Notes under the pieces: generated by a model | The model's input: the letters and a program-made list of their open reading frames with translations, nothing else | What the model was told of the DNA's origin: nothing | The model's database searches: none | Shown: positions 1 through 8,900 of the stretch, one piece after another | Numbering within the stretch: position 1 is the stretch's first letter | Layout of the letters: each line of letters begins with the position of its first letter | Program-made: the position numbers and the translations under genes | Assembly (NCBI GenBank): GCA_001275005.1 | Contig: JWZX01002132.1 | Span: forward strand, 1-27,662 | Length of the DNA stretch: 27,662 bases | Reading direction: 5' to 3' | Source: Chrysochromulina tobinii | Taxonomy: Eukaryota > Haptophyta > Prymnesiales > Chrysochromulinaceae

Positions 1-237
1 CGATCTGGTTCCATGATGGAGACCGTCCCTGTGACCTGGCACCTTCACGTTGAGTTCACAGCTGCGTAACTTTGGGCGTCACGCAGCAAGATCCCGATAA
101 CTTTGTCCAGAATTCCAGATGTGCCGGTTCCCTCCGGTGTCTATTTGCCGGTTTCACAAAATCTCGAAAGATATAAACACGGAGTTTCCCGCGTTCTTCC
201 GACACATGGCGCGACTTTCCATCCGCCACACCAAGAT

Positions 238-2823
238 ATGGGTATCCAATCGCTCCTGCCGCTGATCAAGCCGGCTCTCCAGCAGGTATCGCTCTCCGAG
301 TTCAAGGGTAAGCGCGTCGGGGTGGACGGCAACATTTGGATCCACAGAGGCCTCTTCACGTGCGCTGTTGACCTGGCCTGTGGTGAGGAGCCGGATGCCT
401 ACATCAAGTACTGCAGCAACTGCGCAAGGCTGCTGCTGGACCACGGTATCACGCCGCTCGTCGTCTTCGACGGCCGTGCACTCGCCGCCAAGGGTGACAC
501 CTCCGCCAAGAGGAACGAGGGCCGTCAGCAGGCGCGGTCTGAGATGGACGGTCATCTTGAGGCTCTTCGCGAGCTTGAGCTGCAGCGCGAAAGCCGTCCG
601 CACGATAAGCAGCTGGAGTATGACATGGCGGCCATTCGCCAGAAAATGGAACGCGCGGCGCAGTCGGCCGTCAAGGTGACGCAGCAAATGGTTGAGCGCG
701 TCATGGGCGCGCTGCGCCTCCTGGGTGTCGCGGTGCTGCGCGCACCCAACGAGGCGGACGCGCAACTGGCCTTCCTCGCTCGTCATCGCAAGGTGGACGC
801 GGTGCTCACGGAGGACTCGGACCTCGTCGCGTATGCGTGCCCATGCGTGCTCGTCAAGCTCGACCGGCACGCAGGCACGGTGCAGCGCCTGCTATGGGAC
901 GACCTTGGCACGGTGACCGTCAGCGGCAGCGGGTCGCTCAAGGGGCTGACCGAGAGCATGTTCCTCGAGCTATGCATCCTATGCGGCTGCGACTACCTCG
1001 ACAATATCAAGGGTGTCGGCCCGAAGACGGCCCTCAAGCTCATGCTCAAGCTCAAGGACGGCAAGCGCGTCATCACGCATCTGCGCTCACACGCTCCGAA
1101 TGGCGTTCGTGTGCCCGAGGGCTATACCAAGCGATTCGCCGACGCTCTGGTCACGTTCCGGCACCAGCGCGTCTGGAGCCCTGTGCAGCGCGCGCTTGTG
1201 CACCTGACGCCTCTACCCGACCCTCTCCCTGACGATCTGCTCGCCGACGAAGTCGACGCGCTGTGCGGCGCGTCGATGGAGGCTGCGGCCGCGGCCACCT
1301 GGGTCTATGCGGGAGCGCCGCCACCACGCGACGATCCTTTTAGCATGGCGGCCGCCATGTCCAGCACCGTGGGAGGCGGATTGGCAAGGCCGAGCGCGAA
1401 TCCGTTCCACGTCGTGCGCCGAGTAGACGGCGCGCCCCTGCGCGCTCGCGACGGCCCGACAGGCTCTGCGAGCTCGTCGGCGCGACAGGTGCCAGTGCTG
1501 TCGGCCGCCCTCGCCGAGGCTGAGGCGCTCGTTGGCAGCGCGGCCAAAGAGAGGACGGGCGCCGCCGGCGGCGATGCTTCGGTGAGTGGCGGCGGCAGGC
1601 GCAAGCGCATCCCCCAACGCAGCCCGATGAAGGGAAGCCCCCGCAAGCAGAGCCCGTCGCGAAGCAGCACACGACCGACGTGCATGCAAGATCAATTCGA
1701 GGACGAGGAGGGCGACGAGGGGGGGGCTGGCGTGGCTTGGTCGTTTGATCCCATGTACTCGCAGCGGCCGCCCGCGCCGCCGGCCGAGCTCGCGGAGGAA
1801 GACGTTCAGGACGGTGCGCCGCCCGAAGGGTCTCGGGCGGCGTCGGGAGCCGAGGTGGTCGTCGACGTCGACGACGAGCACGTCGACGACGACGACGAGA
1901 TGGCGCCCAGGATGGCACCGGCCGCTCGGTGCGGCGCTCCTGCGTGGAGCCGCCGCGTGTACCGGTATCCCGAGCAGGAGCAATCCGCCGAGGAGTACCT
2001 CGCCCAAGCCGCTCAGCACGGCGCTCAGCACGGGAGCGGAGACGCTGAGCTCTTGCCACCGCCCGAGAAGCGCTTCGTTCGGGGATCGCCCGAGCGTGGA
2101 CTGAGCTCGGCGCTGCATCGGCAAGCGGCCGTACGCGCCAAAGCGCCCCCCAGCCCGAGCCATCGCAATCCTTTCGCGGCCAAGGCACCCAAAGAGGTCA
2201 AGTTGCCTCTCGGCAATGGACGGATCGACCCTCTGCATCCCTTGGGCGCTCTCGCGCCACGGACCACCGCTGCACTGACGCCAGCGCCGGTGGCGCCGGC
2301 GCTGGCTGAACTCCCATCGAGGAGCTCCGCCGAAGAGTGGCGTGCCTCTGCGGCTTTCGTCGCCCCCTCGCCCGCCGCCGCCTCCGCGGCTGCCGAACGC
2401 TCCGCAGCCCGTCGAGCGGCCGAAGCGCCGCGTCGCGTGTCACCGCGCGGCCGCTCCTCGCTAGGGTTAGCGGCGCAGGCGCAGGGCATTGCCGCGGCGG
2501 CGTCTGGCCGGGAACAGAGCAGTGCTTCGGGTACGATCCAAGGAGTGGCAGGCTCAAGCGAAACCAGCGCCGCCGTGAGCCTGGGCCCGGCGGCACCATA
2601 CGCGCCTCACGCACAAGGCAGCCGCACTTCGGCGCTTCCTGCTGCGCCAAGTGCCGCCCAGGGGAAGCGTCCCACGCCCAGCACGTCCAAGGTCGCTGGC
2701 AAGGTGAAGGCAGCCATCAGCGGCCAGAAGCGCAAGAGCGGCGCGCTCACGTCGTCGGCGCCGCCCCAGAAGGCGCAGAAGACGGGGCCATCAATCGCCA
2801 GCTTCTTTCAAGCGTCGGCGTGA
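238..2823 (+). CDS. EXO1: Exonuclease 1 (XPG/FEN1-family 5'-3' exonuclease)
   Basis: This is a 5'-3' exonuclease and flap nuclease acting in the nucleus in mismatch repair and double-strand-break end resection. The start at 238 gives the conserved MGIQSLLPLIKPA N-terminus; the frame stays open upstream to 103, but that stretch resembles nothing in the family. The product is 861 aa with no intron visible. The catalytic acidic residues are in place: D30 (VGVDGN), D78 (VFDGR), E173 and D175 (NEADAQLA), D194 and D196 (TEDSDLVAY) and D253 (CGCDYLDNIKGVGPKTA, which runs into the helix-hairpin-helix). Relative to human EXO1 numbering, E150/D152 are shifted by 23 residues by an insertion near residues 110-135. 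From about residue 385 the protein is low-complexity (Ala/Pro/Ser-rich, one Asp-rich run), as is usual for EXO1 tails. The last residues, SIASFFQASA, resemble a PCNA-binding PIP box without its leading Gln. The identification is firm; the function of the tail is inference. Confidence 0.93.
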   Translation: MGIQSLLPLIKPALQQVSLSEFKGKRVGVDGNIWIHRGLFTCAVDLACGEEPDAYIKYCSNCARLLLDHGITPLVVFDGRALAAKGDTSAKRNEGRQQARSEMDGHLEALRELELQRESRPHDKQLEYDMAAIRQKMERAAQSAVKVTQQMVERVMGALRLLGVAVLRAPNEADAQLAFLARHRKVDAVLTEDSDLVAYACPCVLVKLDRHAGTVQRLLWDDLGTVTVSGSGSLKGLTESMFLELCILCGCDYLDNIKGVGPKTALKLMLKLKDGKRVITHLRSHAPNGVRVPEGYTKRFADALVTFRHQRVWSPVQRALVHLTPLPDPLPDDLLADEVDALCGASMEAAAAATWVYAGAPPPRDDPFSMAAAMSSTVGGGLARPSANPFHVVRRVDGAPLRARDGPTGSASSSARQVPVLSAALAEAEALVGSAAKERTGAAGGDASVSGGGRRKRIPQRSPMKGSPRKQSPSRSSTRPTCMQDQFEDEEGDEGGAGVAWSFDPMYSQRPPAPPAELAEEDVQDGAPPEGSRAASGAEVVVDVDDEHVDDDDEMAPRMAPAARCGAPAWSRRVYRYPEQEQSAEEYLAQAAQHGAQHGSGDAELLPPPEKRFVRGSPERGLSSALHRQAAVRAKAPPSPSHRNPFAAKAPKEVKLPLGNGRIDPLHPLGALAPRTTAALTPAPVAPALAELPSRSSAEEWRASAAFVAPSPAAASAAAERSAARRAAEAPRRVSPRGRSSLGLAAQAQGIAAAASGREQSSASGTIQGVAGSSETSAAVSLGPAAPYAPHAQGSRTSALPAAPSAAQGKRPTPSTSKVAGKVKAAISGQKRKSGALTSSAPPQKAQKTGPSIASFFQASA

Positions 2824-3398
2824 AGGCACAGGGTACGGATGTTTGGCATCGAGTTTGGCACGGTTGTTTATCTCACGTGTGCTGCTTGTGGGCATGGCTT
2901 GGTGGCGACGCAACGCCGAACTCGACGTGACACGACAACGAGGACTGGTGGAGGAAGCATGTGTGAGGATTTAAGCCTGAGAGAGAGGCCACGTCGCCAC
3001 GAGATCGATCACGAGATGGCGATCAGACGCGAGAGAGAGGCCACGTCGCCACGAGATCGATCACGAGATGGCGATCTCGCGAGAGAGGCCACGTCGCCAC
3101 GTGATGGCGCGTGGTATATACCGCACAGCAGGAGGACCAGGTCTCGAGTTGATGTGCGATTATTTTATCAAAGGTTAATGTAGACCGTGTTCTGCACGGC
3201 GCGGGCTCGGGGGCCAACGGCCCACGCTGCCCCGAGTGCCCACGCCAACTCCGAACTCGCGTCGCCAGCGCAACCGCACCGCCCGACCTCCGAACAAGGG
3301 CGAACAAGGTGGGTGGTACTAACTATCTTGAAACCTGCTGCCGACTTTTATCTGTTTGTGATCAACGCCCGGGCGGCGAGCCCAAAGACTTTCAATGT
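2824..3398. other. Intergenic region between convergent EXO1 and proline-rich gene
   Basis: This interval holds the 3' ends of two convergent genes. It contains a tandem repeat (listed separately) and a TATA-like GTGGTATATACC near 3111. The genes on both sides end here rather than start, so I do not call a promoter. I see no convincing coding region. Confidence 0.6.
2981..3107. repeat. Tandem repeat, ~50-bp unit, 2.5 copies
   Basis: The motif GAGAGAGGCCACGTCGCCAC starts at 2981, 3033 and 3081 (spacing 52 then 48 bp). It is followed by GAGATCGATCACGAGATGG in the first two copies, and the third copy is truncated. It lies about 160 bp past the EXO1 stop, so it is probably in 3' UTR or intergenic DNA. 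Confidence 0.9.
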
Positions 3399-5489
3399 TT
3401 AAATCTCGTGGCAATCTCGGACATCACCAGAAGCAGCACGCTCTGCCTCTGGGTGCCGTGCAGCGGCCGCCTCTTGTGCGAGGTGCAAAGTCACGCCTAC
3501 TGCAGAAAGAGCAGGGCTCCAGAGATCGTCGTCCTCCATAGGCGCTGCAGCGGCGGCTCGCACGCTGCATTTGACGCCCGAACCCATGCATGCGTCCGAA
3601 GAGCTGCATCTCTCTCGGACACGCGAATTCCCATCATCCTCATCGTTGACGAACATTTCTGTCGCATCGTCAGCGTCGTCCTCGTCGCCCAACAGGTCGT
3701 GCTCGGTCATCGTCACCGTAGAGTACCCTCGAAGCTTCTTCGCACAGCAGCAGCGCTCGGCCAGCGCGCGTTTGCACTCTCGGCATGCGCGAAGGACGGC
3801 GACCACCGTTCGATGAACGATGTACAAGGTACCCAACGGAACCAACACAAAGAAGGCAAAGGTGGCGACGCTCAACGGCGCCGAGGGCTCTGCCATCGCC
3901 CGAGTGGCGGCACGAATGATAGCTTGTTTGCAAAAAGCGAAGGCAACCAGCACGAGTTGCAACGCGAGAGCCCGTACCGCCTTCAAGTACGGGCTAATCC
4001 CTCGAGCGGACGATGGTTCTCCGCCCTGGCTGTCGTCCTTGTGATCGCCCTCACCATAGTCCGGCAGCAAGTCGGGCGGAGGGGGAGGCGGGTGTTCATC
4101 TGTCAGTTCAGACGTGCTGTCCTTGGCGCCGCCTTTGCCGCTGAGTTGGCCGCCTGCATTGCCACCCCCACCGCCCTGAGCTCTCGCCGGCAACAGCGCT
4201 GGGTCCAGGAGAGCAACGTCTTCAATGTCCTCCTCCAGATTCGTAGGGGTCTCAGTCTTGGAGGAAAGTGCAGCGAGGAAAGGATTCGTCGAAGCAGGCG
4301 GTGGTGGAGTTGGACAAGGAGGCGGTGGAGGCGGCGGAGGAGGAGGAGGCGGCGGAGGAGGGAGCGGGGGAAGAAGGGGCAGTCGAGGTGGTGGCGGCGG
4401 CGGGGGCGGTGTGATTGGAGGCGTCGGAGGTCCGCTTGGTGGCATTTGAGGCTGTGGATTGGATGGGAATGGCGGAGAGGGGGGGATGGGAGGCTTCGGT
4501 GGAGGTGACGGTGGCGAGGGGCTCTGCGGAGGCTGAGGCGGGGACGGCGGCTGCGCAGGAGGCAAAGGCAGCGACGGATGAGGTGGAGTTGGTTGTGGTG
4601 GCGGCGGCGGCGACGGGGCTGGAGATGCGGGTGCCGGCGGCGGAGGTGGCTTGGGCTCCGGTGATGGAGGTGGTGGCGGCTCCGGCGGCGGTCTACGAGG
4701 GATCGGTGGCGGCGGCGACGGAGTAGGGAATTCTGGAGATGGAAGCATCGGAGGCGGTGGAGATGGCTCCGGACGACTTGGACTTGGTGGTGGCGGAGGC
4801 GCTGGGGAGGGTGCCGACGGCGACGGTGGTGGCGGAGGCGCTGGCACGGGTGCCGACGGCGACGGTGGGAGCGGTGTGGGCGGTGGCGGCGGTGGTGGCC
4901 GTGGAGGGGGCGGTGGCAGCGGCGGCGGCAGCGGCGGCAGCAGCGGCGGCGGCGGCATCACCCTGCGGCAAATGACAGACTGCTTGTCGATGTGGCGAGT
5001 TGCTGAGGAACCATTGTCCACCCACGAATCGTAGATCCAGCACTCTACCGACGTATAGAGTGACAAGCCGACGCAGAGACCACACGCGGCCAGGCACTCG
5101 GACATCAGCACCGGCTTCGCCAGCGTGCCGACAATGGCCCTGCGTGCGCATGGAGCAGCCGCATTCAACGCACACGATAGGTAGCCATTGAACTGGTGGG
5201 AAAAGCCAGACGGGCAAGGGCCTTGATCGGCCATCGCAGGCGGGGGCTGCTCAGACTGAGGCGGAGGCGGAGGCGCTGCGGCCGCCTGGTACCACCACGG
5301 CGGCGACAGAGAAGTCGGACTTGACGGCGGCGGATTCCAGCGATTCTGCATGCTTGGCGGGTCCTCGGCCTTGACCCTGGTGTCGGCATGGCACTGCGGC
5401 CATGGAGTGCACGTAGAGCTCGTGGCAAAAGAACTTGACGGTGGTGGAGCCCACGCAGCTGGAGGCGGTGGGGTTTTCATTCGGAGCAT
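3399..5489 (-). CDS. Proline-rich (extensin/pherophorin-like) protein with six-cysteine module and C-terminal membrane segments
   Basis: A single open frame of 696 aa. The start at 5489 is the first ATG after an in-frame stop at 5568-5570. Residues 1-90 are Pro/Ser-rich. Residues 92-139 hold six cysteines ending C-x3-C-x2-C (SECLAACGLC), reminiscent of an ShKT-type fold; two more Cys follow at 150 and 174. Residues about 179-400 are an almost pure Pro tract (PPPP, SPPP, PPSPS units). Two hydrophobic stretches follow (around LALQLVLVAFAF and SVATFAFFVLVPLGTLYIV), then an acidic cytoplasm-like tail. It could be a membrane-anchored wall or matrix glycoprotein of the hydroxyproline-rich type (inference). 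No signal peptide is obvious at this start, so an upstream exon is possible. The opposite strand reads as Gly-rich open frames, which are artefacts of the Pro tract. The gene is likely real; its function is not established. Confidence 0.65.
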   Translation of the reverse strand: MLRMKTPPPPAAWAPPPSSSFATSSTCTPWPQCHADTRVKAEDPPSMQNRWNPPPSSPTSLSPPWWYQAAAAPPPPPQSEQPPPAMADQGPCPSGFSHQFNGYLSCALNAAAPCARRAIVGTLAKPVLMSECLAACGLCVGLSLYTSVECWIYDSWVDNGSSATRHIDKQSVICRRVMPPPPLLPPLPPPLPPPPPRPPPPPPPTPLPPSPSAPVPAPPPPPSPSAPSPAPPPPPSPSRPEPSPPPPMLPSPEFPTPSPPPPIPRRPPPEPPPPPSPEPKPPPPPAPASPAPSPPPPPQPTPPHPSLPLPPAQPPSPPQPPQSPSPPSPPPKPPIPPSPPFPSNPQPQMPPSGPPTPPITPPPPPPPPRLPLLPPLPPPPPPPPPPPPPPPCPTPPPPASTNPFLAALSSKTETPTNLEEDIEDVALLDPALLPARAQGGGGGNAGGQLSGKGGAKDSTSELTDEHPPPPPPDLLPDYGEGDHKDDSQGGEPSSARGISPYLKAVRALALQLVLVAFAFCKQAIIRAATRAMAEPSAPLSVATFAFFVLVPLGTLYIVHRTVVAVLRACRECKRALAERCCCAKKLRGYSTVTMTEHDLLGDEDDADDATEMFVNDEDDGNSRVRERCSSSDACMGSGVKCSVRAAAAAPMEDDDLWSPALSAVGVTLHLAQEAAAARHPEAERAASGDVRDCHEI
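4285..4955 (-). repeat. Low-complexity CCN-rich tract encoding the proline domain
   Basis: On the coding strand this is about 670 bp of near-continuous CCN codons broken by Ser, Ala and Leu. On the + strand it appears as GGC/GGA/GGT runs. There is no fixed period; it is a degenerate compositional repeat that probably varies in length. Confidence 0.85.
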
Positions 5490-5913
5490 CTTGATAGAAA
5501 GAAAGGCGCCGTATCCGGATAGACGATGCGTTCGCCCGCCCAGGCCTTGACATCCCGTTATCTTTATTCATGAATGGATGCATGCAGACCGATTTCATGC
5601 GGATCGACCGTACCAAGGCAGCGCAGACGTCATCATACTGATGAACCCCGGGCCCGGGCTGTTATTATTGTGGGGGTCGCGTTTAGGGGGGTTCACAAAC
5701 GAACCGCCCTCCGCTCTGCCAAGGGGGGTTCACGGGTTCGTCTACTTACTACTAGAGCCGCCCTCGCCTCACGAGCCGCCCGATCGCCGATGGTCGCCCG
5801 CCTCGTTAGGTACTAGCTACGGCCTACGGTCCGGTGAGACAAGAGACAAACTTTTCTACCAAGGCAGCGGTGCGTTCATGCACGTTTTGCCGGTTTTCGT
5901 CTCGCAATAAACA
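5490..5913. other. Intergenic region upstream of the proline-rich gene and downstream of MROH1
   Basis: This interval contains the 5' flank of the proline-rich gene, the MROH1 3' flank and the inserted dispersed repeat at 5624-5856 (listed separately). Apart from that insertion I see no gene. Confidence 0.6.
5624..5856 (+). mobile_element. Dispersed repeat copy 1, flanked by 13-bp target-site-like duplication
   Basis: This ~230-bp block is related to the reverse complement of 17161-17334. Shared stretches include CTGATGAACCCCGGGCC, TTGTGGGGG, CTGCCAAGGGGGG, ATGGTCGCCCGCCTCGTTAG, CGGTCCGGTGAGACAA and AAACTTTTCTA, in the same order. Copy 1 carries extra sequence in the middle. It is bracketed by a perfect direct repeat TACCAAGGCAGCG at 5611-5623 and 5857-5869, the signature expected of a target-site duplication. 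It has no coding capacity, no clear terminal inverted repeats and no recognisable pol III B box, so it is probably a non-autonomous element of unknown class. The homology is clear; the mobile nature is inference from the flanking duplication. Confidence 0.72.
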
Positions 5914-8900
5914 CTATCCCGTGCCGCTGAGGAAGCCCACCGCGCGTGCTGCCTCACGGCGTACCTCCGCATCTTTATCCGCGAGCGCGCACACGAGCTG
6001 CTTGACCGCTTGCGTGTGCACTTGAGCATTGTCGCCACCGATGACCCACTCTGCCTGCAGGCGCAGACAAATGCCCAGCAGCAGTGCCGCGCGTGCGCGT
6101 ACATGGGCGTCAGCGGGCCCCACGACGCGTTTGGAGTAGCTGACGCAGTGCCGTGCTAGCCGGTCGCGTTGAGATCGCAAGAGGGCCTCACAGAGGGCTT
6201 TCAACCAAGCGTCAGTACCGCCAGCGGGCACGGGGCTCGCCGCCAGCTTCCCGGGCCCGGCACCGTGCCATTGCTCGAGCGCACCGAGCGCCGCGACGGC
6301 ACTACGTCGGAGCGATTGGTCGGGGTGGCCTGCATGCAGCAAGAGCAAGGGCAGCACCGCCTGCGCGTGCTCCAAAAAAAGGCAGCGGAGGCGGTCAGAG
6401 GCAATTCGAGGCCATCCGAGGCCATCCGAGGCCATCCGAGGCCCTCACCTGCGCGTGCTCCGCAAAGGCGGCACGCTGCTCGAAGGTCTGAGTCGCACCT
6501 GTGGGGAGAGGGGCGAGGTCGCGCCGTGGTGAGCATTTGCATGCGGCGCGGCTCGAAGGTCTGAGTCGCACCGGCGGCGCGCCAGCCTGATGAGGGAGGC
6601 AATCAGCCTGATGAGGGAGGCAATCAGCCTGATGAGGGAGGCAATCAGCCTGATGAGTCGCACCGGCGGCGCGCGTGAGCCACGCAAAGACCTCGAAGCC
6701 AGCCGCTCGCATACGACTCGCCGCCGCGAGGTCCGCCGCACTCGCACTAGCCTCGGCATCGTGCTCGGCGGCGGCGCGGCTGTGCTCGGTGAGCGCTGGG
6801 AGCACAGCGACAATCGCGGCTGGCGCCGCGGCCCCAAGCACAGGCATGAGGGCTCCGAAAGCAGCGAGGACGACCAGAGGCGTCGGGTCGCCGAGGGAGG
6901 CGGAAAGCCGCGTGAGGAGCGCCGGCACTTCCGCCCTTAGGTGCGTGCACAGGACGCCCACCTCTCCGAGTCGGCGCAGCCCGTGCAGCGCTGCAGTGCG
7001 CACATCCGCCGTCGCGTCGTCGGCGGCGCGGAGCAGCGTGGCGAGCCCTTGCTTGGCGAGCGTCGGGTCGTCGCGCGTCACACTCATGAGCTGCCCGATC
7101 GCGCTGATGGTCGCATGGCGCTGCCCGTCGCTCAAGCTGCCCGCACGCGCTTCGAGATGCTCAAACGTGGGCCGCGCCGCGCAGCCGACGCGCAGCGCCA
7201 CGTGCACGAAGCTGCGTGCTCCGAGGGCGCTCTCGAGGCGACCCGCCGCGAGCGCCGCCGCGAGCGAGGCATGCTCGAGGGGATCCGGCTCGAGAGGATC
7301 CGAAGGTGCGTGCACCTCCGCGTGCGCCTCCGCGTGCGCCTCCGCCTGTACCGCGTGCAGCTCGAGCTCACCTCCGAAGTCGAGGGCGAGGCTGGGCGCG
7401 CTCGAGACGGCGCTCGAGACGGCGCTCGAGACGGCGCTCGAGACGGCGCTCGAGACGGCGCTCGAGACGGCGCTTGGAGTGACGAGGCTCGAGACGGCGC
7501 GTGGATCGGGAGCTACGGTCAAAGGCTCCTCAAGGGTCCCGAGAAAGGCGGCGGCGGCGCGATGCGCGGCCGCTTCGGATCGGCCGCCGAGGGCTTTGGT
7601 GGCTCCTAGGCGCAGCACGATGGCGGCGAGGAGGAGCGGACGATGCTCGGTGAGAGGAGCAGGGTCCCCTTCGGCCAAGGCGGTGAGCAATGCGGTGGCT
7701 GTGCACGCTCGCGCCGCAGCGAGCGCTGCCGTCGCCTTGGCCGCCGGATCGGTCGTGCCCGAGGGGAGCTGTGAATGTGAAGAGCCCGAGAGGGTCTGTG
7801 AATGGGAAGAGCCCGTGGGGAGCGAGGCATCGGCGGCGCCCTTCACGAGGGCATGCAGCATGCGCCCAAGCACGCTTGGCTCCCTCGCCAGCCGTTGCAT
7901 CAGCTGCGTCGGCGCCGAGCCGAGCGGCGTCGGCAGATCGAGCAGGGCACCCATCACGCCATCCACGTCGGTGATCGCAAGGGAACATCCGACTGTGAGG
8001 GCCCCGTTGCGCGTCATCACGTGCTCGATGCGCGGGAGGACGTGGAGGAGCGCGCTCAGCACGGCGCGTATGAAGTCGGACGAGGCGGTCACGGAGGGTA
8101 GAAGGCCGTCCAGGGCGACGCACGCGGCGGCCGCGCCGGACCACTCGGCGTCCAGCCCGTCGATGAGGGAGCGCACCTGATGAGGGAGGCAATCAAGCTG
8201 ATGAGGGAGGCAAATCAAGCGATCATCAGAGGCGCTCTGAGGCAATCGGAGGCGCACAGAGGCCATCGGAGGCAACCAGAGGCCATCGATGAGCGAGCAC
8301 GCACGAGAGCATCAATGCCCGCGGAGGGGAGAAGCTTGATGAGGTAGGGCGTGAGGAGCCGCTGACACGCAAGGCGTGGCTCGAGCTCGGCAGCCTCGGC
8401 GCAGCGGGCGAGGGCCGCTCCGATCGCCGTGATGCTCGCATTCATCTCGGCGCGTACCTGTGGGGAGAGAAAGAGAGAGAGGGGGGCGCCGTGATGAGCA
8501 CTTGCATGCGCCGTGATGCTCGCATTCATCTCGGCGCGTACCGCTCGGGCGCTGCCCTGGGCGCCCGGAGCAGCGCCTGCCGCGTGCCGGGTGGCCTCGG
8601 CAGCCTCGGCAGCACGAGCGCGCGCCTCGGCAGCGAGCTGCACCATACCGAGCAGCGCCGCGCACGCCCGCTGTCGTACATGAGCGTCGGGATCGGAGCA
8701 TCGCGGTACGATGAATCCCGCACACGCGCCCACGCTCGTCGCGAATGGGTCACTTGACTCCAGACTCAGCCCCGTATCTGATGAGGGAGGCAATCAGTCT
8801 GATGAGGGAGGCAATCAGCCTGATGAGGGAGGCAATCAGCCTGATGCGGGAGGCAATCAGCCTGATGTGGGAGGCAATCAGCCTGATGCGGGAGGCAATC

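Noticed and set aside
103-237. In-frame upstream extension of EXO1
   Set aside because: It begins at a TTG and encodes residues unlike any EXO1, whereas the ATG at 238 gives the conserved MGIQ start.
3111-3122. TATA-like GTGGTATATACC
   Set aside because: Lies between the ends of two convergent genes; no plausible gene starts downstream on either strand.
3309-5034. Gly-rich and Arg-rich plus-strand frames opposite the proline-rich gene
   Set aside because: They are the complement of CCN codons; composition alone explains them.
6675-8180. A 501-codon plus-strand open frame antisense to MROH1 exon 10
   Set aside because: It is Arg/Ala/Ser-rich with no recognisable domain, and it lies opposite a homology-supported exon. 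High GC produces such antisense frames throughout the window.
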